The notes: generated by a model not told the origin, from the sequence alone. A stretch of DNA of 64,000 bases from Rhizobiales bacterium 62-17 (GCA_001898965.1 MKVW01000001.1:370822-434821), one strand, 5' to 3'. Positions 1 to 9,899 are shown, counted from the first letter of the stretch. Translations and numbers: made by a program.

Positions 1-770
1 CGCAACCGGGGCAGGCGCCGGGTCAAGCCGCGCATCCGCCGGGAGCGCCGACCACAACGGCACCCGTTCCGGGCGCGCAGCCGGGCCGTCCCGGTGGCCC
101 AGTGCCGGGTGGCCAAGCCCTGCCGAACGTGCAGCAGCCGGGCCGTCCGCCGGGAGCGCAGCCAGGACAGGCGCCGAACCAGGCGGCCCATCCGCCGGGC
201 GCACCGGCAGCAACGGCGCCTGCGCCGCAGCCGAACCGTCCAGCTCTGCCCAATGCGCAGCCGCCGCGTCCGCCGGTCACGCCGCCTAATGCGGGCGGGC
301 CGAACCCGGCGCAGCAGCAGCTTCTGCAACAGCAGCAACGCCAGCAGCAGTTGCAGCAACAGCGCCAGCAGGCCGACCAAGCCCGCCAGCAACAGTTGCA
401 ACAGCAGCGCCAGCAGGCCGATCAGGCTCGCCAGCAGCAGTTGCAACAGCAACGCCAACAGGCTGATCAGCAGCGGCAACGTCAGCAGCAGCAGATGCAA
501 CAACAACAGCAGCAGCGCCAGCAACAGCAGCAAATGATGCAGCAGCGTCAGCAGCAACAGATGCAGCAGCAGCGCCAGCAGCAACAACAGCAGATGATGC
601 AGCAACGTCAGCAGCAGATGCAACAACAACAGCAGCAACGCCAGCAACAGCAGCAGATGATGCAACAGCGCCAACAGCAGCAGATGCAGCAGCAAAGGCA
701 GATGCAGCAACAGCAACACCAGCCGCCGCGGGGTCCGCAACAGCCGCAGCGGCCCCGCAGGGAGCCGTGA
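1..770 (+). CDS. Gln/Pro-rich low-complexity protein, 5' end missing
   Basis: The reading frame is open from the first bases of the window to the TGA ending at 770, so the true start lies upstream. The visible part begins with a Pro/Gly/Ala-rich stretch with recurring PPGAP- and QPGRP-like units. It then becomes almost pure Gln with scattered Arg, Met, Leu, Ala and Asp, and ends in a basic PQRPRREP tail. No catalytic or membrane segment is visible. The charge-poor, Gln-rich heptad-like composition suggests an extended or coiled region. In related bacteria such tails are attached to secreted or periplasmic proteins, but the N-terminal domain that would identify this one is outside the window. 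Function unknown. Confidence 0.6.
   Translation, partial: QPGQAPGQAAHPPGAPTTTAPVPGAQPGRPGGPVPGGQALPNVQQPGRPPGAQPGQAPNQAAHPPGAPAATAPAPQPNRPALPNAQPPRPPVTPPNAGGPNPAQQQLLQQQQRQQQLQQQRQQADQARQQQLQQQRQQADQARQQQLQQQRQQADQQRQRQQQQMQQQQQQRQQQQQMMQQRQQQQMQQQRQQQQQQMMQQRQQQMQQQQQQRQQQQQMMQQRQQQQMQQQRQMQQQQHQPPRGPQQPQRPRREP
351..700 (+). repeat. in-frame tandem repeats in the Gln-rich gene
   Basis: Three copies of a 45-bp unit start at 351, 396 and 441 and encode 15-residue blocks of the form LQQQRQQADQARQQQ. A second, longer duplication follows: the block starting near 495 (MQQQQQQRQQQQQMMQQRQ) recurs near 618, 123 bp later. The copies differ mainly at synonymous CAA/CAG and third-codon positions, so selection appears to keep the peptide while the DNA drifts. 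Such arrays can change copy number by slippage. Confidence 0.75.
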
Positions 771-821
771 ACATGATGTGCCGCTAGGGCGCTCTGGCTG
801 AGCTTTTCGAGCGCGGCGGTC

Positions 822-1658
822 TTAAAGGCTGCCGCGCTCTTTTAGGATGCGCGGCTTCTTTGTTTGTGTCTTGCCGCGTTGGCTTTCTTCCTCGGCGACA
901 GGAACCAGCACCACGAGTTTGTAGTCCGGCCGCTCGGCCGGCGTGAACGTGTGTTGCGCGTAGCAAATCGCACCGTCTTGCGGATGATCGAAATCGCGCA
1001 GGCCGCCGGCGCGATGCTGCACGTCCTGTTCCGCCCAGGCCTGCGCGAACAGCGGGCTGTCCTGGCGCAGCGTATCGACCAATTGTTTGACGCGCGCATC
1101 GCGAAACGTGTGGCCGTAGTCGGCGCGGAATTCCGCCAGCAATCGACGTGCGCGATCTTCCCATTCGGGGATCAATCGGCGCGCAGTTTCTTCCAGAAAA
1201 ATGTAGCGCAGCAGATTGCGTTGATGATCGCCATCGAGCCAGCCAAGGAACAATCGCGCGGCCGCCGGATTCCAGCAGCAGGCGTTCCATAACCGGTCGA
1301 GGCCATAGGCGGGATGCGCCAGGTCTTGCACGATGGCGACCAGGGAGGCCGGCGCATCGGCTTCCGGCTCGCTCGGCGCCTGCGGATCGAGCCGGCCGGC
1401 GAGTTCGAACAGATAGGCGCGCTCGGCCTGCGTGAGGGCGAGCGCCTTGGCGAGCCGGCCGAGTGCGTCGGGAGAGGCCTGCACGGGCCGGCCTTGTTCG
1501 AGCCAGGCGCACCAGGTGGCGCTGAGGCCCGCTTCCGCCGCCAGTTCCTCACGGCGCAGGCCAGGGGTGCGCCGGCGCCCCGGCAGATTGGGGCGCAGCC
1601 GCTCGCGGTGGGTTCGAATGAAGGCGCCGAGAAGCCGGCGTTGGTCCGCGTCGAGCAT
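822..1658 (-). CDS. XRE-family regulator with MmyB-like ligand-binding domain
   Basis: A 278-residue regulator. The N-terminal helix-turn-helix (about residues 1-70) has the signature run RRTPGLRREELAAEAGLS followed by WLEQGR, typical of the XRE/MmyB type. The remainder matches the MmyB-like ligand-binding domain, with a DFDHP block and a Pro/Leu-rich end (YKLVVLVPV). I chose the ATG at 1658 because the family begins right before the helix-turn-helix; an upstream ATG at 1709 would add 17 unlikely residues. It is divergent from the methyltransferase at 1744 and probably controls it through the short AT-rich region between them. The ligand is unknown. Confidence 0.85.
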   Translation of the reverse strand: MLDADQRRLLGAFIRTHRERLRPNLPGRRRTPGLRREELAAEAGLSATWCAWLEQGRPVQASPDALGRLAKALALTQAERAYLFELAGRLDPQAPSEPEADAPASLVAIVQDLAHPAYGLDRLWNACCWNPAAARLFLGWLDGDHQRNLLRYIFLEETARRLIPEWEDRARRLLAEFRADYGHTFRDARVKQLVDTLRQDSPLFAQAWAEQDVQHRAGGLRDFDHPQDGAICYAQHTFTPAERPDYKLVVLVPVAEEESQRGKTQTKKPRILKERGSL

Positions 1659-1670
1659 GGGAGCAATTAT

Positions 1671-1688
1671 AATAGGATAACTATCTAG
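1671..1688. promoter_or_regulatory. candidate operator between XRE regulator and methyltransferase
   Basis: The intergenic region holds GATA-AC-TATC (1676-1685), an inverted repeat inside an AT-rich stretch that stands out from the GC-rich surroundings. It lies 17 bp upstream of the regulator start and about 58 bp upstream of the methyltransferase start, a usual place for autoregulation and control of the divergent gene. Assignment is by position and symmetry only. Confidence 0.4.
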
Positions 1689-1743
1689 CTTGTAACAGTT
1701 TAAATCCAAGCCATTCTGCCTTCAAGCTTGAAGGAGCAGAGCA

Positions 1744-2517
1744 ATGAACACCGCAACCAAAGCGCACGAGAAAGTCGTCGAGGCCCAGTTCGGCCCGCGC
1801 GCCAAAGCCTATGTCGACAGCGCCGTCCATGCCAAGGGCGAGGATCTGGCGGCGATCGAAGCGAGCGCCCGGGCGCATCGTCCGGAACGCGCGCTCGATC
1901 TGGGCTGCGGCGGCGGTCATGTCTCCTATGCGATGGCCCGCCACGCCGGTTCGGTCACGGCCTCCGATCTGTCGCGCGACATGCTGGCGGCGGTGGCGGC
2001 CACGGCGCGCGATCGTAAGCTCACCAATATCGAAACGGTCGAAGCGCCGGCCGAGCATCTGCCGTTCAAGGATGCGACGTTCGATTTTCTCGGCTGCCGC
2101 TATTCGGCCCATCACTGGCGCGATTTCGAAGGCGGCCTGCGCGAGGCGCGTCGCGTCTTGAAGCGTCAGGCGCCGGCCATCTTCGTCGATGCCTATGCGC
2201 CCGGACAGGCCTTGTTCGACACCCATCTGCAAGCGATCGAACTGCTGCGCGATACCTCGCATGTGCGCGACTATACGGCGGCGCAATGGTTCTCCGGTCT
2301 CGGTCGTGCTGGCTTCGCCGTGCAGTCGAGCCGCACCTGGCGTCTGCGGATGGATTTCCCGACCTGGACGGCGCGCATGCGCACGCCGCCCGATAACATC
2401 CGCGCCATTCACATCTTGCAGGAAGCCGCTTCCGCTGAAACGCGCGCGCATTTCGGCATCGAAGCCAATGGCTCCTTCATGCTCGACGTGCTGATGGTCG
2501 AAGCGACGGCTGAGTAA
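1744..2517 (+). CDS. class I SAM-dependent methyltransferase
   Basis: A 257-residue UbiE/Methyltransf_11-type enzyme. Motif I (LDLGCGGGH, about residues 52-60) binds S-adenosylmethionine. It is followed by the acidic SDLSRDML segment and the EAPAEHLPFKDATFD block. The C-terminal half has the helical insert seen in small-molecule methyltransferases. A good ribosome site (AAGGAG) lies about 8 bases before the ATG at 1744. It is divergently arranged with an MmyB-type regulator, a pairing common in actinobacteria and alphaproteobacteria where the regulator controls a single enzyme. The methyl acceptor cannot be told from sequence. Confidence 0.85.
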   Translation: MNTATKAHEKVVEAQFGPRAKAYVDSAVHAKGEDLAAIEASARAHRPERALDLGCGGGHVSYAMARHAGSVTASDLSRDMLAAVAATARDRKLTNIETVEAPAEHLPFKDATFDFLGCRYSAHHWRDFEGGLREARRVLKRQAPAIFVDAYAPGQALFDTHLQAIELLRDTSHVRDYTAAQWFSGLGRAGFAVQSSRTWRLRMDFPTWTARMRTPPDNIRAIHILQEAASAETRAHFGIEANGSFMLDVLMVEATAE

Positions 2518-2535
2518 ACCGAAAGCTCGCGCGTC

Positions 2536-3417
2536 TCACTTCTTGTTGAGACGCGCGATCAGGCTCGACGTGTCCCAACGGCTGCCGCCCATGGCCTGCA
2601 CGTCCGAATAGAACTGGTCGACAAGGGCGGTGACCGGCAGATGCGCGCCATTGTTGCGCGCTTCGTTCAAGCAGATCGACAGATCCTTGCGCATCCAGTC
2701 GACCGCGAAGCCGAAGTCGAACTTGTCGTCGATCATCGTCTTGTAGCGGTTCTCCATCTGCCAGGATTGCGCCGCGCCTTTCGAAATTACGTCGACCACG
2801 GCGGCGGCATCGAGCCCGGCTTTTTGCGCGAAGGCGATGCCTTCGGCCAGTCCCTGGACGAGGCCGGCGATGCAGATCTGGTTGACCATCTTGGTGAGCT
2901 GGCCGGCGCCGGGGCCGCCCATGCGCCGGCAAGCGCGGGCAAAGGCCATGATATGCGGCTCGGCTCGTTCGTAATCCGCTTCATCGCCACCGCACATCAC
3001 GGTGAGCACGCCATTCTCCGCACCGGCCTGTCCGCCTGAGACCGGCGCGTCGATGAAGCCGATGCCGAGTGCCTGGGCCTTGGCATGCAGTTCGCGTGCG
3101 ACATCGGCGGAGGCCGTGGTGTGGTCGACGAAAATGGCGCCCTTCTTCATGCTGGCGAAGGCGCCCTGCGGCCCCAGCGTGACGGAGCGCAGATCGTCGT
3201 CGTTGCCGACGCAGGCGAAGACGATGTCCTGGCCGCGTGCCGCTTCGGCCGGGGTCGGCTCGGCCTTGCCGTCGAATTCGCTCGCCCATTTCAGCGCCTT
3301 GGGGGCGGTGCGATTATAGACGGTGACGGTGTGGTTGCCCTTGCGCTTGAGATGACCGGCCATTGGGTAGCCCATGACGCCCAGACCAAGGAAAGCCACA
3401 TTCAAACGCGCTTGCAT
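2536..3417 (-). CDS. NAD(P)-dependent oxidoreductase, 3-hydroxyisobutyrate dehydrogenase family
   Basis: A 293-residue beta-hydroxyacid dehydrogenase. The Rossmann signature VAFLGLGVMGYPMAGHL is at the N terminus. The substrate signature FIDAPVSGGQAGAENG follows, and the catalytic-lysine segment is GGPGAGQLTKMVNQ. Length fits the family (about 290-300). The ATG at 3417 directly precedes the Rossmann fold; longer upstream extensions are spurious. Enzymes of this family oxidise 3-hydroxyisobutyrate, tartronate semialdehyde or related acids. The neighbouring TRAP transporter for organic acids makes a hydroxyacid substrate plausible, but that is inference. Confidence 0.88.
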   Translation of the reverse strand: MQARLNVAFLGLGVMGYPMAGHLKRKGNHTVTVYNRTAPKALKWASEFDGKAEPTPAEAARGQDIVFACVGNDDDLRSVTLGPQGAFASMKKGAIFVDHTTASADVARELHAKAQALGIGFIDAPVSGGQAGAENGVLTVMCGGDEADYERAEPHIMAFARACRRMGGPGAGQLTKMVNQICIAGLVQGLAEGIAFAQKAGLDAAAVVDVISKGAAQSWQMENRYKTMIDDKFDFGFAVDWMRKDLSICLNEARNNGAHLPVTALVDQFYSDVQAMGGSRWDTSSLIARLNKK

Positions 3418-4845
<1,428 letters not shown>

Positions 4846-4865
4846 TCGGAGCCGCATCGCAAAAG

Positions 4866-4895
4866 AAATCCCCGGCTTCGGCCGGGGATTTTTTT
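4866..4895 (+). terminator. rho-independent terminator after TRAP binding-protein gene
   Basis: A perfect 9-bp stem (ATCCCCGGC / GCCGGGGAT) with a stable TTCG tetraloop runs 4868-4889 and is followed by seven T residues. It starts about 20 bp after the stop codon at 4845. The A-run before the stem may also give weak termination from the other side. Confidence 0.93.
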
Positions 4896-4906
4896 ATGTG
4901 CGGTAT

Positions 4907-5026
4907 CGTCATTGCGAGGAGCGTAGCGACGAAGCAATCCAGGGGCGTGTGGTCGAGCGTAAAGAAGCGCTTATTTACGCTTTTACACCTTAGCTCCTGG
5001 ATTGCTTCGCTGCGCTCGCAATGACG
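4907..5026 (+). repeat. MITE-like palindromic element, copy 1
   Basis: A 120-bp noncoding element with imperfect terminal inverted repeats of about 30 bp. The left end begins CGTCATTGCGAGGAGCG and the right end is the near-complement ending CGCTCGCAATGACG. Both ends contain GAAGCAATCCAG or its complement. The centre has a short AAGCGC-type stem. It sits between convergent genes, directly behind the terminator. A second, homologous copy lies at 18096-18224 in the same orientation, with related interior sequence (for example TTTACGCTTTTACAC here versus TTTGCGCTTCTACAC there). Confidence 0.85.
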
Positions 5027-5042
5027 GGGTTGAGCCAATGCT

Positions 5043-6446
5043 TCAGAACTTGAGCGGCGGCGGGGCGTCGCTCCCCATCGGAATTTCAATCTTGATCGAG
5101 TTCGGATCGACCTTCGGCCCATGGTCGAGCCAATAGGTGACCGATCCCGGCCAGGCGATCACGATGATGACCAGGATGAGCTGCATCACCACCCAGGGCA
5201 GAGCGCCCCAATAGATGTCCGAGCTTTTCACCTGCGGTGGCGCGATGCCGCGCAGGTAGAACAGCGCGAAGCCGAACGGCGGATGCATGAACGACGTCTG
5301 CATGTTCACGCACAGCAGCACGCCGAACCAGATCAGGTCGATGCCGAGCTTGGCGGCCACCGGCGCCAGCAGCGGAATAACGATGAAGGCGATCTCGAAG
5401 AAGTCGAGGAAGAACGCCAAGAAGAAGATGAAAATGTTGACGAAGATCAGGAAGCCAACCTGACCGCCGGGCAGGCCCGACAACATATGTTCGATCCAGC
5501 GGCCGCCATCCATGCCTTGGAACACCAGGCTGAAGACGGTCGAGCCGATCAGAATGAACACGACCATCGAAGTCAGTGTCATGGTCGAACTCATGGCCTG
5601 ACGCACCAGGTTCCAAGTCAGGCGGCGATGCAGGGCCGCGAGGCCGATGGCACCAACGGCGCCGAGCGCGCCGGCTTCCGTCGGCGTCGCCAGGCCGAAG
5701 AAGATCGTGCCGAGCACCAGGAAGATCAGGACGATCGAGGGGATCATACCCCACAGCACGCGGCGCAGCAGCGGCCAGCCGAAGGGCTGGCGTGCTTCGC
5801 GCGGAATCGGCGGCATGGAATTGGGTCGCAGGATCGCGAGCACCGCCACATAAGCGAGGAAGATGATGAGTTGCAGGATCGAGGGGCCGATCGCGCCGAG
5901 ATACATGTCGCCGACCGATTTGCCGAGCTGGTCGGCGAGCACCACCAATACGAGCGATGGTGGTATGAGCTGGGTGATCGTGCCTGACGCGGCGATGACG
6001 CCGGTGGTCAGCTTCATGTCGTAGCCATAGCGCATCATCACCGGCAGCGAGATCACGCCCATGGCGATGACGGAGGCGGCGACCGTTCCGGTGATCGCGC
6101 CCAGCACCGCGCCGACCAGAATGACGGCGACGGCGAGGCCGCCGGGGATCGGCCCGAACAATTGCCCCGTGCCTTCGAGCAAGTCTTCGGCCAGGCCACA
6201 ACGTTCGAGCAAGGCGCCCATGAAGGTGAAGAAGGGGATCGCCAGCAGCAGATCGTTGCTGATGATGCCGTAGATGCGCAGCGGCAGGGCTTGCAGGAAG
6301 AGGGCGTCGAAATGGCCGGTGAGAATGCCGATCAATCCGAAGAACAGACCGACGGCGCCAAGCGAAAAGGCAACCGGGAAGCCGATGACCATGAAACAGA
6401 TCATTCCGGCGAACATCAGTGGCGGCATGATGCCGTGCGAGAACAT
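5043..6446 (-). CDS. TRAP transporter large permease (DctM family)
   Basis: A 467-residue very hydrophobic membrane protein. About 12 or more transmembrane helices are visible from the N terminus (PPLMFAGMICFMVIGFPVAF) to near the C terminus. Family features include the early IPFFTFMGALLERCGLAEDL and the ATPTEAGALGAVGA motif. Partner of the small permease immediately upstream (32-bp gap), together forming the membrane part of a sodium-coupled TRAP importer. It is convergent with the binding-protein gene at 3751-4845. The C terminus ends in a short polar tail rich in Pro and Asp. Confidence 0.93.
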   Translation of the reverse strand: MFSHGIMPPLMFAGMICFMVIGFPVAFSLGAVGLFFGLIGILTGHFDALFLQALPLRIYGIISNDLLLAIPFFTFMGALLERCGLAEDLLEGTGQLFGPIPGGLAVAVILVGAVLGAITGTVAASVIAMGVISLPVMMRYGYDMKLTTGVIAASGTITQLIPPSLVLVVLADQLGKSVGDMYLGAIGPSILQLIIFLAYVAVLAILRPNSMPPIPREARQPFGWPLLRRVLWGMIPSIVLIFLVLGTIFFGLATPTEAGALGAVGAIGLAALHRRLTWNLVRQAMSSTMTLTSMVVFILIGSTVFSLVFQGMDGGRWIEHMLSGLPGGQVGFLIFVNIFIFFLAFFLDFFEIAFIVIPLLAPVAAKLGIDLIWFGVLLCVNMQTSFMHPPFGFALFYLRGIAPPQVKSSDIYWGALPWVVMQLILVIIVIAWPGSVTYWLDHGPKVDPNSIKIEIPMGSDAPPPLKF

Positions 6447-6478
6447 GATTTCAGCCCCTCAGACCGTCGTCAGCCGCT

Positions 6479-7018
6479 TTATTGCAGCGGCTTTTCGTAT
6501 TTTGTTTCGAGTTCGATGAGGCCCATGAGGGCGGCGCACCGCTTGATGAATTCGGAGAAGCCTTGCAGGCTCAAAAGGAAGAAGCCGAGGGGCAAAAGCA
6601 GCTTGGCTGGCCAGAGCACCAGTCCGCCCGTATTGGCTGACCGCTCGCCACTGGCATAGGACTGCAGGAAGACCGGCAGGCTGAGATAGATCAGAAAGAT
6701 CATCACCGGCAGCATGAAGCAGAGCAGCCCGACGGCGTCGATCATCAGGCGGCCACGTTCCGACAGATTGGCGTAGAGAACGTCGACGCGCACATGCTCA
6801 TTGCGCTTCAGCGTATAGGAGGCGCCCAGCAAGACCACGGCGCCGAACAGGTACCATTGGATTTCGAGGAAGCCGTTCGAGCTGTAGCTGAAAATATAGC
6901 GCATGAGCGCATTGCCGGCGCTGATGAAACAGACGATCAGAATAAGGTAGTCGCAGAGGTAACCGACCCGCTGGTTGAGTGCGTCAATGCCGCGACTCAG
7001 TCGTAACAAGAACTGCAT
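6479..7018 (-). CDS. TRAP transporter small permease (DctQ family)
   Basis: A 179-residue protein with four hydrophobic helices (LCDYLILIVCFISAG; WYLFGAVVLLGASYTL; LCFMLPVMIFLIYLSL; LLLPLGFFLLSLQGF), the DctQ topology. The conserved NEHVRVDV segment between helices 2 and 3 is present. I placed the start at the ATG at 7018, giving the usual length; the frame stays open further upstream without homology. First gene of the two-gene permease operon with the large subunit at 5043-6446. Confidence 0.9.
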   Translation of the reverse strand: MQFLLRLSRGIDALNQRVGYLCDYLILIVCFISAGNALMRYIFSYSSNGFLEIQWYLFGAVVLLGASYTLKRNEHVRVDVLYANLSERGRLMIDAVGLLCFMLPVMIFLIYLSLPVFLQSYASGERSANTGGLVLWPAKLLLPLGFFLLSLQGFSEFIKRCAALMGLIELETKYEKPLQ

Positions 7019-7149
7019 AAAGCCCCCTGCCGCCTCCACGGCCTCAATGCTTTGAAACCTTGATAGCACCGCGTTTTGCAATCCGCCACCAAAGGCGCCG
7101 TTCCGGGCATTTGACCATTGGTCTTTTGTCGTATGTGGATGGCGCCGGC

Positions 7150-7995
7150 TCACCGCCGCATGGTGTAGAGGCCGGCCAGAACGACGATGACGATGCCGGC
7201 CAGGGCGACCGTATCGGGAACGGTTCCCCAGACCGCGAAGCCGAAGACGATGGCGAAAGCCACGCCCATGTAGCGGAATGGCGAGACGACCGAGACAGGC
7301 GCGTTGCGATAGGCGACGATGATCACGTAATTGCCGATCGCCAGGGCCAGCGCCGCCCCGCCCAGCAGCAGGGCTTCCCGCAGCCCGACCGGATGCCAGG
7401 GCTCGACGCTCGAGAGCAGACCGCCGGCCAGGGTGCTGGCCAAGGTGGCCGAAAAGGTAATCAGAAGAGAGGGCAGGGTGCGCGGAATGCGCGATGTGGT
7501 GAGGTCGCGCCCGGCGACGCACAGGCTGGCGATGATGGCGAGCGCCATGGCTGGCTCAAAAGTGCTCGGTGTCGGCTTGGTGATCAGCGCGACGCCGACA
7601 AAGCCGACGAGAATGGCGATCCAGCGGCCGAGACGAACTTGTTCACCCCAAACGAAAGCCGCAAAGGCGGTCATCACGATGGGCGCCGCTTGCAGCACGC
7701 TAAATACATTGGCGAGCGGCAGGCGGCTCAGCGCAGTCACGTAAGTGACGATCATCGACATTTCGAAGACGGTGCGCAGCAGGACCAGCGGATGGAACAG
7801 GTCGGCAATGTGGCGCCATAGTTTGGCACCCATGGCGACGACGCACATGATGGTGAGCGCGATCAGGCCGCGCGTCGTAATGACCTGTGAAACGGGTAGG
7901 GTTTCCGTTGCCAGTTTCATCAAGCCGTCGGTGGTCGCGAAACAGGCGACGGCCGCGCACATCGCGGCAATGCCCTTACGATAGCCCTCGCCCAT
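7150..7995 (-). CDS. DMT-superfamily (EamA) transporter
   Basis: A 281-residue inner-membrane protein with ten predicted helices in two EamA repeats of five. The first repeat carries TRGLIALTIMCVVAM and LPLANVFSVLQAAPIVMTAFA; the second carries GLREALLLGGAALALAIGNY and VSVVSPFRYMGVAFAIVFG. Such proteins export metabolites or amino acids. The ATG at 7995 follows a G-rich ribosome site; a GTG at 8013 is possible, but a palindromic repeat abuts it. Substrate unknown. Confidence 0.88.
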   Translation of the reverse strand: MGEGYRKGIAAMCAAVACFATTDGLMKLATETLPVSQVITTRGLIALTIMCVVAMGAKLWRHIADLFHPLVLLRTVFEMSMIVTYVTALSRLPLANVFSVLQAAPIVMTAFAAFVWGEQVRLGRWIAILVGFVGVALITKPTPSTFEPAMALAIIASLCVAGRDLTTSRIPRTLPSLLITFSATLASTLAGGLLSSVEPWHPVGLREALLLGGAALALAIGNYVIIVAYRNAPVSVVSPFRYMGVAFAIVFGFAVWGTVPDTVALAGIVIVVLAGLYTMRR

Positions 7996-8012
7996 ATCCC
8001 CCCGGGCTTTCA

Positions 8013-8106
8013 CAGCGTTTTCGAGCGAAGCGGATACCTCGCGTGAAAAATCAAAACAACCATAGCGTTTTCAAGCGAAGTGCATAGCAGTTCGCTTGAA
8101 GAAAAC
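8013..8106. repeat. tandem REP-like palindromes
   Basis: Two related units lie side by side. The first (about 8013-8046) has TTTTCGAGCGAAGCGGATACC followed by TCGCGTGAA. The second (8067-8106) has a perfect 10-bp stem, TTCAAGCGAA (8070-8079) against TTCGCTTGAA (8091-8100), extended by GTTTT and GAAAAC. They sit between the DMT transporter start and the moaA stop. Similar GTTTTC-AGCGAA palindromes are, as I recall, common in Hyphomicrobiales genomes. Confidence 0.7.
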
Positions 8107-8126
8107 ACCCAAAATAAAGAAAAACG

Positions 8127-9182
8127 TCAGCCGCCCGTGACGCTCATATGCCGGCCGACGGCCGGCTGCCGGGTGGTGCGATCGATGATGAAGTCATGGC
8201 CCTTGGGCTTGTGCAAAATGGCACGCTCAATGGCCGCGTTGAGAAGATCGTTGGATTCGGAGGCACGCAGCGGCGCGCGCAGATCGGCCGCGTCTTCCTG
8301 GCCAAGACACATATAGAGCGTGCCGGTGCAGGTCAGGCGCACGCGATTGCAGCTTTCGCAGAAATTATGGGTGAGCGGCGTGATGAAGCCGATGCGTCCG
8401 CCGGTTTCTTCAGCCGTCACGTAACGCGCCGGGCCGCCGGTCTGATAGCTGCTGTCGCGCAGGGTGAAATGATCCGTCAAATTGGCGCGCACCTGGCTCA
8501 GCGGCAGATATTGATCGGCGCGCTGCCCCTCGATCTCGCCTAATGGCATGACCTCGATGAAGGTGATGTCGATGCCGCGGCCATGCGCCCAGCGGATCAT
8601 CGGCACGAATTCGTCTTCGTTGACGCCAGCCAGCGCCACCGCATTGAGCTTCACATGCAAGCCGGCGGCCTGAGCGGCGTCGATGCCCTCGAGCACTTTC
8701 TTGAGATCGCCCCAGCGGGTGATGCGGCGGAATTTGTCGGCATCGAGCGTGTCGAGCGAGACGTTGATGCGTCGCACGCCGCAGGCCGCGAGGTCCTTCG
8801 CGTAGCGGGCGAGCTGCGAGCCGTTGGTGGTGACGGTGATCTCGTCCAAGGCGCCGCTGTCGAGATGACGCGACAGGGATTGGAACAAGGTCATGATGCC
8901 CCGCCGCACCAGGGGCTCGCCGCCGGTGATGCGAATCTTGCGCGTGCCCTTGTCGACAAAAGCCGTGCATAGCCGGTCGAGTTCCTCGAGCGTCAGCAGG
9001 TCGCGCTTGGGCAGGAAGGTCATGTCTTCCGACATGCAATAGACGCAGCGGAAATCGCAGCGGTCCGTCACGGACACGCGTATATAGGTCACCGCTCTCC
9101 CGAACGGATCGATCAAGGCAGGGGCCGTTCCCATCGGGCGGGCCGCCGGCTGTAACTTGGCGATTTCTGCATCCAGCGCCAT
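8127..9182 (-). CDS. moaA: GTP 3',8-cyclase MoaA
   Basis: A 351-residue radical-SAM enzyme that starts molybdenum cofactor synthesis by rearranging GTP. The N-terminal 4Fe-4S site is C42-x3-C46-x2-C49 (CDFRCVYC). The radical-SAM GGEPL motif follows, and the C-terminal second cluster is [11 protein letters not shown] with a later C. The protein ends in the Gly-Gly tail (VTGG) that is required in MoaA. The ATG at 9182 is preceded by a strong ribosome site (GAGGGG); the longer frame to 9260 is unlikely. No other moa gene is adjacent. Confidence 0.95.
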   Translation of the reverse strand: MALDAEIAKLQPAARPMGTAPALIDPFGRAVTYIRVSVTDRCDFRCVYCMSEDMTFLPKRDLLTLEELDRLCTAFVDKGTRKIRITGGEPLVRRGIMTLFQSLSRHLDSGALDEITVTTNGSQLARYAKDLAACGVRRINVSLDTLDADKFRRITRWGDLKKVLEGIDAAQAAGLHVKLNAVALAGVNEDEFVPMIRWAHGRGIDITFIEVMPLGEIEGQRADQYLPLSQVRANLTDHFTLRDSSYQTGGPARYVTAEETGGRIGFITPLTHNFCESCNRVRLTCTGTLYMCLGQEDAADLRAPLRASESNDLLNAAIERAILHKPKGHDFIIDRTTRQPAVGRHMSVTGG

Positions 9183-9258
9183 GCCCCTCATATATAGAGC
9201 GTTTGCCGGTTTCGAAAGGGCGACAATGGTCGTGTCGGGATAAAGACCTTTCGGCAGC

Positions 9259-9284
9259 AAAAAAGCCGGGTTACCCCGGCTTTT
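9259..9284 (-). terminator. rho-independent terminator of the L,D-transpeptidase gene
   Basis: A stem AAAAGCCGGG (9261-9270) pairs with CCCGGCTTTT (9275-9284) around a TTAC loop. Read on the minus strand it is followed by a T-run (A-run 9259-9264 on the plus strand). It lies 28 bp downstream of the L,D-transpeptidase stop codon. Confidence 0.9.
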
Positions 9285-9311
9285 CAGTGGATTTCGCGGT
9301 GAAATCGCGGT

Positions 9312-9899
9312 TCAGCGCACGACGACGACCCGCGTACCGACGCGGACGCGCTCGTAGAGGTCCATCACGTCTTCGTTGGTCATGCGGATGCAGCCGGAGG
9401 ACACCGCCTGGCCGATCGTGTTGGGCTCGTTGGAACCGTGGATGCGGTAGAGCGAGGAGCCCAGATACATGGCGCGCGCGCCGAGCGGATTGTCGATGCC
9501 GCCCTTCATGTGGCGTGGCAGATCGGGGCGGCGCTTCAGCATTTGCGCCGGGGGCGTCCAATCCGGCCACTCGCGCTTCTGCGAGACGATCTTGGTGCCG
9601 CCCCATTCGAAGCCCGGACGGCCGACGCCGACGCCGTAGCGCATCGCCTGACCGTTCGGCATCACGTAATAGAGCCGGCGTTCCTTGGTCGAAATCAGAA
9701 TGGTGCCGGGGGCATAACCGCCGGTGAAGGATACGACTTCGCGCGGGATGGCGCTGACCTGTGGCCGGCCGCCAGCCGGGTCGGCGCTGAAAATCTGTGA
9801 GAAGAAGGAGGCGTGTGTTTCCTGGGCCTGGACGGCGCCGGGAGCAAAAATCGCTACACCCAGAATTGCGGCAGCGACAGCGGAAAAAATTCTCGTCAT
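9312..9899 (-). CDS. L,D-transpeptidase (YkuD domain)
   Basis: A 195-residue periplasmic enzyme. An N-terminal signal peptide (about residues 1-25, ending AVQAQ) precedes a YkuD domain with the catalytic signature HGSNEPNTIGQAVSSGCIRM, giving H154 and catalytic C170. Such enzymes make 3-3 cross-links in peptidoglycan or attach lipoproteins to it; Hyphomicrobiales carry many paralogues. A GAGGA ribosome site precedes the start. Monocistronic with its own terminator. Confidence 0.93.
   Translation of the reverse strand: MTRIFSAVAAAILGVAIFAPGAVQAQETHASFFSQIFSADPAGGRPQVSAIPREVVSFTGGYAPGTILISTKERRLYYVMPNGQAMRYGVGVGRPGFEWGGTKIVSQKREWPDWTPPAQMLKRRPDLPRHMKGGIDNPLGARAMYLGSSLYRIHGSNEPNTIGQAVSSGCIRMTNEDVMDLYERVRVGTRVVVVR

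Noticed and set aside
351..700. A CRISPR-like array
   Set aside because: The repeats are in-frame, contiguous and without unique spacers, so they are protein-coding tandem repeats.
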